Origin: Typha latifolia
Lineage: Eukaryota; Streptophyta; Magnoliopsida; Poales; Typhaceae
Direction of reading: 5' to 3'
DNA length: 64,000 nt
Assembly: GCA_019914945.1 (NCBI GenBank)
Contig: CM034113.1
Coordinates: 7,420,850 to 7,484,849 of the forward strand
Shown piece after piece: positions 12,282 through 23,710 of this stretch. The notes under the pieces were generated by a model that was not told the origin of the DNA, searched no databases, and worked only from the letters and a program-made list of their open reading frames with translations. Each line of letters starts with the position of its first letter. Within the stretch, counting starts at the first letter, position 1. The translations under genes were made by a program, and so were the position numbers.

Positions 12282-15200
12282 ATGGAGGAGATTCATGACA
12301 TAGTTATAGTTGGTGGAGGAATAAGTGGACTTGCCACTGCATTAGCTCTTCAAAGGTTTGAAAAAAAAAAAAAATTTACAATACATTGCAACTGCTGTAG
12401 CTTACTAAGATTGAACCAAAGTTCTTATCTGACATTATGCTATCAATTTTCTTTTTTAATGCAGGAAGGGGATAAAATCCATAGTTCTTGAGAGGCATGA
12501 AACACTGAGGTCTAGTGGAGCTGCAATTGGTATGTTCATCAATGGTTGGCGTGCTCTGGACGAGCTTGGCGTCGGTCGGCGGCTCCGAGAGAAGTCTCTG
12601 GCTTTGATGGAGTGAGTTTATTTCCTGCACTCTATGCTGATGCATGAGAAGTAACAAAGAACACTAATCAGAGTGGTTTCTTTTCAATCTTTGCTTATGA
12701 ACTATTTCTCAGTGGTGGTCTCCTCTGTTTTGGTTTGTATCCATGCAGAATTCAAGATGTGTGGATTCACAAAGATGTATCAAGAGTGACACCATGCAGG
12801 TAGTTAGTACCTCTATTTCTACAAATTTATAGGAAATTTTCAATTTTACACCTTAAAATTAAAAATAACGAAAAGAGAGGGTGTAAACTATAAAAAAAGT
12901 TAATAATTAGAAGTTATTTTAATTTATAGGAAAGAAGGACTGCGATGCTTACGGAGAAGTGATCTAATTGATGCCTTGGCTTCGAGCTTGCCGGCCGAAT
13001 GTATTCGTGTCGGTTGCCAAGTGGTGCGAATTGAGCCAGATCCTCTCACACTCTTCCCTACTCTTTATACCCGAGAGGGTGAAATTATCAAAGCTAAGGT
13101 AGATAGGAAATTTTCGATTTCAACCCTCCTTTTCCTCTTTACATATCTATTTAACAAAAGCAGAGCCATTAAGTTGTTTTATTGTCTCGGTTGATGATAT
13201 TTGTAAAGCAAAGATTATAAAATATATTTAACCTTTAAAAAAAAGAAGGAGATATTTGCATATAACACCCTACTTTTTAATAATATTGTAAATTAAACTC
13301 TATAATTTAACCAATATGTGCAGAAAATAATCTGGGTAAGAATATTCTGTTAAATAAAAATATTTTGTTTTTAAAGTGATTAAAATATACTTATTTCTAT
13401 AATAACTAAAATTCTCTTAGTAAGTCTTGATTAAGGGTATTTTTATAAAATTTTTAGTATAGCTAATTTAATCTTACTCAGAGTTTTAGTTAAGTTTAAC
13501 TAACGGATCTAATAGTATTTTTTACACATACTTATTAAATTATATAGCTCAATTTACAAGTAGTAAAAGCATAAGATGTGAATCATAATTACCTTAAAAG
13601 ATTGGGTGTTATATACAAGTTTCCTAAAATAAAAACATGTTCATATGTGCAGGTTCTAATTGGCTGCGATGGCTGGAACTCGGTGGTTGCCAAGTGTTTG
13701 GGGTTAGCGGAGCCAAAGACGCTCCGAAATCTGGTCATCCGAGGCGTCACAGAATTCTCGAAAGGCCACCAATTTGGGGACTCCTTCGTTCGCCAATTTG
13801 ATGACAAGATGCTCTTCGGAATGATCCCAATCGATCACCAAATCATCCATTGGTTCGTCGATTGGCTTCCTACAAGCACTGGTAAAAAAAAAAGAACTTT
13901 TTTTTTTTTCATATCAGAGCCTGCGTTTTAGGATTATTATATACCACCTCCTTTTTAACATCCAATGGAAATATTTTTCATGCATTGAAATGAAAACAAA
14001 GGGCAATTTAGGTCGACAAAGTTAAAATATTATTAGAGTTTTTCTTTTCAGCGTGTATACCCTTGTTAAATTTCTTATTTATATTTGTGTGCTTTTGTTG
14101 TTATGAATTTTTTCAAATCATACTCTATATTTTATATATTTTATTTTCTCTACCCCTCCATTAAAGAAGATAAAAATAATTTAGGTATTTAAAAATAATT
14201 ATGTATATTATAACGAAATAGTTTTTTGTTAGAATTTAATCTTGAATATTAAATGAGAATTATAAAAAAAAAATGAGAAGTCGAACTACCAAATAATCAA
14301 AGACGAGGTGCAAACATAAAATAAGTAAAATATATAGTGAAATTTTTCCAAAAAATACTACATTATTTTTTAAAATTAAAATTACATAATATATCTTTTA
14401 CTTAGACTTTAGAATCTAGTTCTCCATTTATTTTTATTTTAATATAAAATTATTTAAGGGTATCAAGTTTATTCTGCATCGGGCTTGATGATAAATATCC
14501 AGGTGTTAATATTAATAAAGGCAAAATAAAGGGTCTTTTTCATAAATTTCCTAATATTTTTTGACAAATTTACTGATGTAAAGATAAAATTACTCTTATT
14601 CTTATTTGTATAAATTCATATTAGGGTATAAAGCAAATAAGAAACTTTCGAGATGTATTAGACTTAAAAGAAAGAATCGATCTACAGGTCTTTTTTGCAA
14701 ATAAGAATAAAGTGTACGTGGTAATTTGCAAAAATCACAAGTCTTAATCTTTACCAGATATGGAAACCTCAACAAGGAACCCCGACATGATCAAGGAATT
14801 AGCAACTGCGAAATTACGAAACCACCCTCCTGAAACCCTCGAGATGGTCCGGAACGGCGAGCCGGATTCCCTGAGCCTGGCGAGAATCAGGTACAGATCT
14901 CCCTGGGATCTACTCCTCTCCGACGCCTTCCACCGCAGCACGACGTGCCTCACGGGCGACGCGATGCACGTGATGGGGCCCTTCCTCGGGCAAGGAGGAG
15001 CCGCCGCTTTGGAGGACGCCGTCGTGCTCTCGAGAAACCTGGCAATGGCGCTGCGGAAGGGCGAGGAGGACGACGGCGAGGTGACGGTGTTGTCCGATGA
15101 GGAGATCAAGAGGAGGGTGGGGCTTGGGATGGGGGAGTACGTGAGGGAGAGGAGGAGGAGGATCGCGTTGCTTGGATTGCAATCTTATCTCATGGATTTG

Positions 15201-15308
15201 ATCTATTCGGGCTCCAACGTTTACAAGTTGGTCGGTTTGGTGGTTTTGATGGTATTTTTCCGAGGAGAGATGCTGAAGCACACGGAGTATGATTGTGGGA
15301 GACTGTGA
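12282..15308 (+). CDS. FAD-dependent monooxygenase, MO1/CTF2 (zeaxanthin epoxidase-like) family
   Basis: Six exons join in phase to a 406-residue protein: 12282-12355, 12465-12611, 12749-12799, 12930-13098, 13653-13881 and 14758-15308. The start ATG at 12282 places MEEIHDIVIVGGGISGL at the N-terminus, which is the FAD-binding GxGxxG fold (residues 8-16). The second flavin motif, IGCDGWNSVVAK, begins at residue 150. The third, TGDAMHVMGPFLGQGG, is at about 289-304. These three motifs in order, and a length near 400, are usual for class A flavoprotein hydroxylases of the plant MO1/CTF2 group. The substrate is unknown. No transit peptide is evident. A hydrophobic stretch (LVGLVVLMVFF) lies close to the C-terminus. 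Intron 4 carries a foldback element. The gene converges on the GDSL gene, 814 bp away. Domain call firm, function general. Confidence 0.93.
13250..13623. repeat. Foldback MITE in intron 4 of the monooxygenase gene
   Basis: About 95 bp at each end match in inverted orientation. The left end has atttgcatataacaccctac, then gtaaattaaactctataatt, then aatatgtgcagaaaa. The right end reverse-complemented has acttgtatataacacccaat, then gtaaattgagctatataatt, then agtatgtgtaaaaaa in the same order. It sits wholly inside the intron and accounts for about 370 of its 554 bp. Confidence 0.75.
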
Positions 15309-16122
15309 GGACGAGGCTTGTGTTTTTCTCTTTCAGATAATTGCACTAAGACCCCTAAACTATTACCTATTTTTATGCGTACCTTTCCTTAAAATATGGA
15401 AAACACACCCTTCCTTTTGTTTTTATTATAATATACACCCTAGTGGGTATTTATTATTCAACCCTTGTATTTTAGGTTTAATTTTCAAAAATATTCCAAC
15501 ACTAGTTTTCTTTTAACTGAAAATAATCATACACATTAATTAATTTAACTGTATGTGTAAAATAAGTCAAAAGAGGAAAAAGAAATATTAAAATTAATGG
15601 ATTTTTTTTAATGTCATGTGCTGTCAGGTTAAATTAACAGGGTGTTTTTAAAGATTAAACTCGTAATATAGGGTTGAATAATGAATTATGATAAAATATG
15701 GTCTAAATAATAATAAACAAGTTGTTTTCGATCAATTTCCTTCTTCTTCTTTTTTTCAATATAGAGTATCTTTTAGCAAGATGAAAGAGGTATATTTTTG
15801 GAAAATCTAACAAATTTTTTTTTTCTGTATTTAAAGTGTTTTTCTGAGAATAAATTCCAAAATATGGAGAAACGTAAATGTGTAAAAATGCAGGGTGTGA
15901 TATGTAACTTTCCATACATATAATTTCATTGATGTAGTATCCACTCCAGGAGAAGATTTGAACCAAGGAAGAAAAGACTTCTATTACAAGAGTTCATGAG
16001 TGCAGAAACAAACATTGATGCTGAAAGCTACAACTTATAACAGCAGAGAGAACAAGCATTGGTGTAATTAAAACTGCAAAATTAATATGATAAACAAATT
16101 CATATCTCAAATTTGATCTCAC
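15309..16122. other. Convergent intergenic region between monooxygenase and GDSL genes
   Basis: Holds the 3' ends of two genes facing each other and a foldback element (about 15390-15740). Plus- and minus-strand frames here are short and fall within the element, and none looks coding. Confidence 0.5.
15390..15740. repeat. Foldback MITE, family 2, fullest copy
   Basis: The left arm (about 15400-15505) contains ttattattcaacccttg, taggtttaattttc and aaatattccaacac. The right arm (about 15632-15735) reverse-complemented contains ttcattattcaacccta, cgagtttaatcttt and aaacaccctgtta in the same order. Related segments are recognisable at 21705-21835, 22950-23040, 35045-35165 and 54336-54600. Confidence 0.7.
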
Positions 16123-17632
16123 TCAGGCCATTGCAAGCTGTCGTATGTTCATAGGACACACATCAGATGGAGATGTTGAATTGTAAGCCTTGTTGGCATA
16201 GACAATGTTTGCAGCATCTGTAGGGTGGAATGCATCCCAAAACAAGTAGCTCGATCGATCTTCGCAGGGTGTTTGGAGTGGTAGACATGTTATTTGCCCA
16301 TTGTTCCGACCTACGCCGCAGCATCCTTTGTCGATCACACTGAAACCTGATTCATTCACATCAATCTTAGTAGTAATCATCAAAATTTTATTGATTCAGA
16401 ACTATATCTAGTTTAGGCTGGTGATCGTCGAATGAATACCGTAAGATGCTGCATTTCCAACGATATCTTTTGAGCTCTCGTAGGTGTTAATATAGATGAA
16501 CTTGGCATCAGGAAGCTCGCTGTTGAAGCGATTAACCATCTGAACAAGGCCAGTGTTGAACATGCTGATGGCTTTGTTGATCTTCTCATTGCAAACGGTG
16601 CCTTTAGTCTTTTTATTGTTGTTTCTATTGCTGTTCCGAGCTAGCTCATACGGTATGCAGCCGATCTGTCCAATGCCGGCAATTGCTATTTTACGAGCAC
16701 CCAAATCATACATGTCCTGAAATCAGATTAAAAGAAAAGAAGAAGAAGCTATAATCTTGTAATGTTTCAACTTATATCTGTTTGCTGAAAAATTTGATGA
16801 GATACTGAATGCTTACTGTAAGTTGTCGCGAATAATCTTGGAGGAGAAGAGTAGCATAAGTTCTGGGGCTGTATTGATAGCTAGTGGTGTACATATCTGG
16901 CATGAAGTAGTTGTTTAGATAGTCATTGCTGCCCATTCCTACAAAGTAAATGCATTTGCTGAGATGATCACTAAGCCTAGTAGTGTTTCCTCTGAATATT
17001 CTCCTCATCAGCTGCACTGTGTTGCGAAAGTGGTCTACTTGCTCATAGAAAGGGTAATGCTGACCCTATTGTCAGATAAATAACGTCGCGAAAATTAATT
17101 ACAAAACTAATTCTGAATATGTTCTATAGACAGATAGAATCATTGAAACTTACCAAGTTGTTTCCAGTTTCTTCTCTAAGTCCAGCAGCTCCTGATGCAA
17201 AATTCAGGCCTCTCAACACTTCAGCACCGCGCGCTACCGCATGCGGAGGAATTAAGTCTCTGAAACCTAGTAATTGCGCTATCGAAGCACACAATACATC
17301 AAAAATTAAGCTAAGTAAGACAAAACATTTTGAAACATAGCAACAATGGCATTGCCATATATGAATCTAACATATTGAAAAGGACTTGAACCTAAGATAT
17401 CGACCATGGTGTGGCCATTAGTGAACCTCCCTGGTGCAGCTCGAGGGAAGTCAATGCCATAAGGCCTGTAGTTAGCCCTGGCAAGAGTTAGGATGTTGTT
17501 GTTGTTGCCATTGTCAACCAGAGAGTCTCCAAAGATGAAGAAGCAAGGCACCTGGGGCTGGACAACTGACCATGCCATTGTAACTCTTAGCAAGGCTAGA
17601 ATGACCAGCATTACCTTTTTAACTTCCTCCAT
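16123..17632 (-). CDS. GDSL esterase/lipase, secreted
   Basis: Five exons on the minus strand (17632-17392, 17278-17154, 17065-16817, 16716-16440, 16346-16123) give 371 residues, the usual size and five-exon layout of plant GDSL lipases. A hydrophobic N-terminal signal segment (MLVILALLRVTMAW) suggests secretion to the wall or surface. Block I is FFIFGDSLVDNGNNN with nucleophile Ser37. Block III is VGMGSNDYLNNY with the Gly and Asn of the oxyanion hole (about residues 167-169). Block V is WDAFHPTDA with Asp335 and His338. All four SGNH signature residues are therefore present and the enzyme should be active. The family hydrolyses acyl esters of lipids, cutin monomers or wall polymers; the substrate cannot be read from sequence. 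The start ATG was chosen for the signal peptide behind it and a TATA box 54-62 bp upstream. Confidence 0.95.
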
Positions 17633-17685
17633 CTCTGAAATGGCTCAAGAACAAATCGATAAGAAGATTTCTGTGACCTTGTAGG

Positions 17686-17694
17686 GATATATAG
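17686..17694 (-). promoter_or_regulatory. TATA box of the GDSL esterase gene
   Basis: Minus-strand CTATATATC lies 54-62 bp upstream of the ATG at 17632. Transcription should begin about 30 bp downstream, leaving a very short leader. Inference from motif and spacing. Confidence 0.5.
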
Positions 17695-17849
17695 AGTGTT
17701 GGAGTTGGAGGGATAGTTGTTTGGTGTGTTACAATTGATTGAGGGTCGGTTGAGATCATGAAGAAAAAGAGAGAGAGCTCGTGAGGAGGTTGGGTTTTAT
17801 CCAATTGGAGAGGTGGATCATGCACCTCAATTGGAGAGGTGGGTTGCAA

Positions 17850-19408
17850 TAAATGCTAGTGGTGACGATTGTTTTAGTGCTGGAGATGCAAGAGTTGCAC
17901 ATAGATGAGGTCCCTGAAGCAAAATCTCTACTATTTCAGGTTATATTTGCAAATACCAAGTCATAATGAATATTCTAAATATTTTTTTCTCTCTTTTTTC
18001 CACCATGTAAATAAGCTCTTAACTGGACTACATAGACCCTTTTATTTATATACTTGGGGTATAAATACTACGAAAAATAGGGAAGAGTTCATGGTCAAAA
18101 AAGAAATATATTCTGACTATATTTCTAGGAGGGTGGTTTTTATGAAAATATATCCAAATAAAGGATTTGATTTGCAAATATATAAAATGAAAGAGTTATT
18201 TCATAAAAATTTCGAAATGTAGGTGGTTATTTTGCAAAAGGAACCCTTCATAATACTTAAATGCATTCACCTCTCTCTCTCTCTCCATAGAAGTTAAAAC
18301 TTAAATGGGAAAATGACAGTTTAACCCCTGTAATTGGTGGCCATTTCAACCGAGTTTTTAACCAAACTAGCCCCCTCTAAATATCATATCCCGAATTAGA
18401 CCCCCACCATAAAATTAATACCAAAAGCGTGCTAATTTTGCCACATCAGCATCCATATCAGTACAACACTAAATTTATCACAGTTATATCTAAAAGATAA
18501 AATAATAATTACTTCAGCATATACCTATAGAATAAAGTGCTATTTTTTTTAATATTTTATGTAAAAATAAATAGTTTTTTTTTAAACGATGAATTATTTA
18601 ATATTTTTCTTTCACTAAACATAATAGCATTCGCCAATTGTTGATCAACCATTACAGGGAATGTGAAAAATATTAATTACTCCATAGAAATATAGTCAGC
18701 ATTTAAAAATACCTTCTTAGTTCATCCATAAGGCATACTATTATTATATTCTATTAGTATGCTATTGTACTGAGTTCCTACTTTACTGGTGCATCTTTTA
18801 CTCAACCAATTAACAAGACCTAATAAGGTCACCATGCAATGATTTGGTTCTATACCTAGATTCTCTCCATAAATATTGAAATTGATATCTAATAATATTT
18901 TTTTTTTATCTCAAAATTATATGCATATGATTTGAGCTCATTTATTGAGAAGATTAGTACAGTTGCCTAACCTATACATTAAAAGATTAGTCTCTTTATT
19001 TAGTTTATAATAAACTTATGAGTGCATAATTTATTTTAAAAAAATAGTAATCATTAATAAAACATTGAAAATTAAGGGTTGCCATAGAAATTAAGATATA
19101 TTCTAACTTTGACATTTTCACTTCATGGATCTCCACTCTTCAGAGATATCTATCACTCACTTTTATCCTCTTTTTCTAAAAAAAAAGAAAAGAAAAAGGA
19201 AAATACTATCTAAATGAACCACATATATATATATATATATAGGGTAACAAGTGAGTGATTGATGCCATAATAAGACAAGCACTCAATTCTCCAATAAAAA
19301 TAAATACTATTGCTAGCTTTTCACCAATCAATCCAAGTACTTAAAATGAAAATATAATCCACTCATGAAATAGTAATAGGATTGAAAAAAGAAGAAGAAA
19401 ATTTAAAC
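17850..19408. other. Intergenic between GDSL and xylan methyltransferase genes
   Basis: No gene recognised. Contains a repeat segment (18306-18430) shared with two other places in the window, a TA microsatellite at 19222-19241, a short CT run near 18272, and AT-rich sequence. A 105-codon plus-strand frame at 17905-18222 has no recognisable domain and lies in low-complexity sequence. Confidence 0.45.
18306..18430. repeat. Dispersed repeat, family 3, copy 1
   Basis: Shares the block gagtttttaaccaaactagc and the following AATTA and TTAATACCAAAA phrases with 38951-39027. In inverted orientation it shares the ggggttaaa and tagtttggt phrases with 23471-23570. Non-coding; the element class is unknown. 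Confidence 0.55.
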
Positions 19409-20299
19409 CTATTCTTGCATGAGAGGGCAAAAAGGCTTCCCCTCATTAGCAGCTCTATGGCTAGGAATGGCGAAATGCCTCAACCTCCCTTCCTGCTCCT
19501 TTAGATACCCATCACATAAGAATGCCATGGAGAACTTATCCTCCACAACCCTATTCACATCATGCACAAAGACATCGGTGACCTCCCCCTCTCTCCTCCC
19601 CCTCGCCGCCATCCCCGCCGTGTATATCGCCGCCATCCTCCCCGGCGCGTCCAGGAAGTACCCGGTCGGCGCATCGACCATGATCACATCCCAGTCCACC
19701 TCGTAGAACACGCTCGGCAGCTCCTTCAGGGCCAGCTGACACGTGGAAAACCTCGTGTCCCCGACCGCCATGCACTCCGGCAGCCGCCCTAGCATCAAGA
19801 GGTCATCGGCGTCGCGCACCTTCGTGCTGTACTTCACGTGGTACGCCTCCAACGAGGGCTGCTTCTCCCGGATCGACTTAATCCACGCCTCGTCTTCCTC
19901 GAGGAAGATGGTGCGGCCGCCGTGGTTGAGCGCGGTCCACATCAGGCTGTCGTGCCCGAGGCCGAAGACCAAGAAGTTGCACGGCGACCGCTTCTCCAGG
20001 ACGCGCGCCGTGACCGCTATCTCCTTGAAGGTCTGCTGAGGAGTAATGTTCGAGGTGGTGTAGTGGATCACGGTGTTTGCCAGGGACTGCGGGACCTTCG
20101 TGCATGTAGGTGTTGATGCAAATGCCTTCGAGCTAACCGGCCGGCTTCCCTGCGGCGACGAAGACGGTTGCAGCGATGGTCTTAGTACGAAGAGGACAGT
20201 GAAGAGGAGAAAGAAGCCGAGGAGGAAGAGTTTTAGGTTGAGAAAGCTCTGCATCTTGGCCTTCATGGCTAACAATTTAGATGCCTTCCTAGAATGCAT
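19409..20299 (-). CDS. GXM: Glucuronoxylan 4-O-methyltransferase (DUF579 family)
   Basis: Single-exon gene of 296 residues. It methylates the 4-O position of glucuronic acid side chains on xylan, using S-adenosylmethionine, in the Golgi during secondary wall formation. The N-terminus has one membrane anchor (FLLGFFLLFTVLFVL, about residues 26-40), as for a type II Golgi enzyme. Family hallmarks follow in order: TSNITPQQTF, SPCNFLVFGLGHDSLMW (cofactor-binding loop), LNHGGRTIFLEEDEAW, WDVIMVDAPTGY, PGRMAAIYTAG and DVFVHDVNR, ending PSHRAANEGKPFCP. These match GXM-type rather than IRX15-type members of DUF579. The coding region is very GC-rich compared with its flanks, a monocot habit for intronless genes. 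The first ATG is used; a second in-frame Met at residue 12 is an alternative. A 63-bp direct duplication lies upstream. Confidence 0.95.
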   Translation of the reverse strand: MHSRKASKLLAMKAKMQSFLNLKLFLLGFFLLFTVLFVLRPSLQPSSSPQGSRPVSSKAFASTPTCTKVPQSLANTVIHYTTSNITPQQTFKEIAVTARVLEKRSPCNFLVFGLGHDSLMWTALNHGGRTIFLEEDEAWIKSIREKQPSLEAYHVKYSTKVRDADDLLMLGRLPECMAVGDTRFSTCQLALKELPSVFYEVDWDVIMVDAPTGYFLDAPGRMAAIYTAGMAARGRREGEVTDVFVHDVNRVVEDKFSMAFLCDGYLKEQEGRLRHFAIPSHRAANEGKPFCPLMQE

Positions 20300-20370
20300 T
20301 GTGGCATAACAAAGTTTTAAAGTTTTAATAGAAGGAGAGAGGTATAATAAGGTGGTGGTTGAATAATTGT

Positions 20371-20521
20371 CTCAAGGATACTTGAGGATGCAGTAAAGGA
20401 GGAGAGTGATGAAGACAAATGACCTAATTAAAGGGTTGGTGCATGAGATTAGATTGTTCTCCAGAATACTTGAAGATGCAGTAAAGGAGGAGAGTGATGA
20501 GGACAAGTGACCTAGTTAAGG
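20371..20521. repeat. 63-bp direct duplication upstream of the xylan methyltransferase gene
   Basis: Copies at 20371-20433 and 20459-20521, offset by 88 bp, differ at 7 of 63 positions. The 25-bp core beginning atgcagtaaaggagg is identical in both. They lie 72-222 bp upstream of the ATG, so within the promoter or leader. Six of the seven differences are transitions, which suggests an older duplication that has drifted. Confidence 0.85.
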
Positions 20522-20770
20522 TTTGACACCCATGATGAATGATTTTCTTTGTCTTCTTCTTTCTGTGAAATATCTTTATTTTTTAAATTTATGGGAGGAA
20601 TTAGTAGTTAAAAAAGATTCTGATATAAGTTTTTTTTTCATAAATTAGAATAGTGTATAATAATTATATTTCATGTGATATAAAGTTGAAATATAAGTTA
20701 CCAAACGATTAAATTGTCTGTTATAATGGATGAATGAGAAGATAAAAGAAAAGAGAAAGATTGAAATAAT

Positions 20771-20915
20771 AATTGATTAAAGTGATACTGTTTTAAGAGT
20801 AGTATAGTAATATTAAATATAAAAATATTGTATGGAAGAAAAAAGAAGTTAATATTGAGATGAATGATTGTTTAATTACCTGCTATACTAATATAAAAAA
20901 GCTTATAACAGAAGA
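20771..20915 (+). repeat. Dispersed repeat, family 4, copy 1
   Basis: Shares aaatataaaaatattg, tggaagaaaaaagaag-like sequence, gattgtttaatta and tactaatataaaaaagctta with 28952-29116 in the same order and orientation. Non-coding and AT-rich; no inverted ends were found. Confidence 0.5.
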
Positions 20916-21704
20916 AAAGTTTTCTTATTCCCTAAAAGAGTATCAAAGTAGAGAATCACTAACCTTGATAATTATTCAGCAACAGGGAGAACTAATGGAG
21001 TTCCAACAAAATCATAAATTTTCTTGAAAGAGAGATAAGAACTCCGAAACTCTCAATAGAAAATTCAAGTAATCAACTACTAAGATATCCTTCAACAGAT
21101 CATTAAAGAAGATTTAAGAAAGGATCAAACCTTATTATAGTTTTTATTATAAAATCACCAACCAACCAACCACCAAAACTGTCCCACTTGTTGGTGATGG
21201 TGGGGCCTTGATTACTTTTTATTAGGTAATAATTTTACTAGTCATGTTCTATTGAAACTATACTCTGAATCCAAATGAAAAGGAATCGTCATTTTATAGA
21301 ATCTACCTTTCTATATCATAGATTTGTTTTGGAAACTAGATTGAGTTTTTCTGAGAACCAGGAATACATTGAATTATTTCTCAGATCCAAGGGGGAACAA
21401 TTGGTGGCATTAAATAGAAACTTGTTTACTATGATTTAAGAGGATATTAATAATTTGGCTATCTTGGCCCCCTTAGTATTACTGGCTTACTGCACTCCAT
21501 CTTTCTTAGATTATATAAACATTTATTCAAAACATCATACATTTTTCTTCAAATATCTTAAAACACCATGTCGTTCCTTAGATTTTTTTATGAATAATTT
21601 TTTTTGGTTCAAATTTATATGAATAATTAGATTTTTTAAGTCAAATATGGAATGTTTGATATTTTAATTAATGAAATATCTCTATTCTATTGGCTATTGT
21701 AAAG

Positions 21705-21835
21705 ATAAAATTAACTTGAGGTATTTTTCAGACATTAAATACAAAATGCAAATGATAGACATTCATATGGTAGAGTGTAAATGATAATAAAAATAAAAAC
21801 TATAGTGTTTTTTTTAATCTATTTTCCTAGATTTT
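21705..21835 (-). repeat. Partial MITE family 2 copy (inverted)
   Basis: Reverse-complemented, it reads through tttttattttattatcatttacactcta, then a gap, then catttgcattttgtatttaatg. This parallels the arm at 54500-54600 (acaccctgc ... catcctgcattttg) and the left arm of the 15.4 kb copy. The second arm is not obvious. Confidence 0.5.
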
Positions 21836-22949
21836 GTTTATTCATAGATTAAAGTGAGATAAATGGGGACTTATATGTGAGGAGAATGGTAGTGTCTGTT
21901 AGTTCTCACATCATGTCAAGAATTAAGATTGTTGTCCTTTAAGCACATCTAAACCTATCTCTAGATAGTATTTATAGCGGTCATTTAGTGCCACGCATAT
22001 TGCATTTATAACATTAAATGAGAAATCATCATAAACAAAATAAATTAATACATATTTTTGATATCCACTTAGTTTAAATGGATCTCAAGATACTGCATAG
22101 CCATAGAACCCCTGATTTAGAACATGAAAAGAATTTCTATAACAAAAAAGTTATAAATTTTTTTATTATTTTCTTATCGCTTAAACTTAACATGCATCAT
22201 TGTTAGTTCATCGATCGATCGATCAACTGAACTAAGTCGATTTAATTTACTTCCAAATATTGTGTCCTTTTAGGGCTCAAAATTAAACCAATCAATACCA
22301 AAGACATTTGAATGACAAGAAACTAAGGTTTGGCCACATTGGAAGCAAAATATCAACACAAGGAGCAAAATAGAGGACACCAAAAGACATGGACACTGGA
22401 ACAACCAGAAAGGCCAAGAAACTATAGACGCTAGCGTAAGATATCAACTTCAACTATTCTTCTTTCTTTCAGCTATTCTACTGGGACGTAGTCATGGATA
22501 AAAAACAACAACCTTATTCTTTTTAGTGTAGTATTTGTACAACAACCAATGCTTATAAACATTGGTGATGCCACATATCAACTACCATTCTCGTTTTCCT
22601 AAAGGTTGTTTGGCAGACGGGAATAAAACAATCAAAGGTTTACATACATTTTATCCGGATTAAATTAGTTTACTCTCTTAAACTTTATTTTATATTTTAC
22701 TACACCTCTGTATTTTTGACCGAATTACAGCCGTTTGATTTTCCTCTAATGTTGACAATATCGATGTCTTTTTCTAATTTAAAAAGTATTACTAGTTTAA
22801 ACAAAAATAAATTTATTCTCCTAAACTTTCCCCCAAAAGACGTGTGTTTAATTTATATGTTATTTTATTTTATTCATTAACGTTGTGTATATTTACAATC
22901 TAGGAGATTTAGTGATAGCAAACAAAATTCATAACGTAATGATTTAAAT

Positions 22950-23040
22950 ACGGAATTATTATTATTATTAAGACTCAACCATAGAGGTATTTATTATTCG
23001 ACCGGTGCTCTTAGTTACTTGACCGAAAAAAGATCTTACT
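22950..23040 (+). repeat. Partial MITE family 2 copy
   Basis: Contains gaggtatttattattcgacc followed by gctcttagttacttgaccg, matching the order in the copies at 15446-15500 and 35100-35140. Confidence 0.45.
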
Positions 23041-23470
23041 CTAGTGGATTAATAAGAACTATTAACGGACAAAATGATGCCACATCGTTTTTGTTTCTAA
23101 AGTATTTATAGAGTGTTTGTGGTCGTAAGATTACTCTTAAATTATTAGGTCTTTTTTATTTCTAAAATACTTACAATAACTTTTTTTCATGTATAATAAA
23201 ATAAACCATTATTTTTTAGCTCATAAGAGATATGGCCAATAAGGCAAGAGTACAAGCTTTACATTTAATCCTTATAAAAATATTTAAAAGAAAAAGGTAT
23301 AGTAAAGAATAGCATAGTGATACTCATATTGATAAGCTAAAGATAGAAAATGAAGTCCCATTATATTTTAGATATTAAAAAAAATATTTTGCAATGGATG
23401 GAAATTTTCTTTTTTATGCCAACCAGCCATCGTGATAGTGTTAAATTAATCCAGGGTATTTTCTGTAAAA

Positions 23471-23570
23471 TAGTTTGGTAAAACGTATGGCTTAATTTGA
23501 AACTATTGAAAATACTGGGCTTAAACCACAAATAGGTGAAAATGGCGGGGTTAAATGCAAACTTTCGCCC
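23471..23570 (-). repeat. Dispersed repeat, family 3, copy 2 (inverted)
   Basis: Has tagtttggtaaaacg and ggggttaaatgcaaac phrases that mirror those at 18306-18375. It ends just before the Site II elements of the NDUFAF5-type gene. Confidence 0.4.
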
Positions 23571-23595
23571 ATGAAATTTTTTATCGGGCCTTAAA

Positions 23596-23631
23596 TGGGC
23601 TCAACAACCCACCTACTAATGGCCCAAGCCC
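23596..23631 (+). promoter_or_regulatory. Site II (TGGGCY) elements upstream of the NDUFAF5-type gene
   Basis: TGGGCT at 23596-23601 and GGCCCA (inverse TGGGCC) at 23621-23626, with an adjoining AAGCCC, lie 80-115 bp before the ATG at 23711. Such TCP-bound elements are common in promoters of plant nuclear genes for mitochondrial respiratory proteins, which fits the encoded product. No TATA box is apparent. Confidence 0.6.
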
Positions 23632-23710
23632 GCGTTAAAGATTACACTATCGAGAATTCGACGGCGGCCACTCCGACGTCGTCGAGGGATCGAGGATTCA
23701 GGAAACGGCG

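Larger units (their letters stand above)
20522..23590. other. Intergenic between divergent methyltransferase genes
   Basis: No coding gene recognised in about 3 kb. It contains a segment (20771-20915) related to 28952-29116, parts of MITE family 2 (21705-21835, inverted; 22950-23040), a family 3 repeat (23471-23570) and a short GATC tandem run near 22212. The rest is AT-rich. Confidence 0.45.

Noticed and set aside
14910..15281. Antisense frames over the last monooxygenase exon
   Set aside because: They mirror GC-rich coding sequence and lack any known domain.
17905..18222. 105-codon plus-strand frame
   Set aside because: AT-rich low-complexity peptide, no promoter or homologue recognised.
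19560..20116. Several plus- and minus-strand frames over the xylan methyltransferase
   Set aside because: Shadows of a GC-rich gene whose own frame is a full-length family match.
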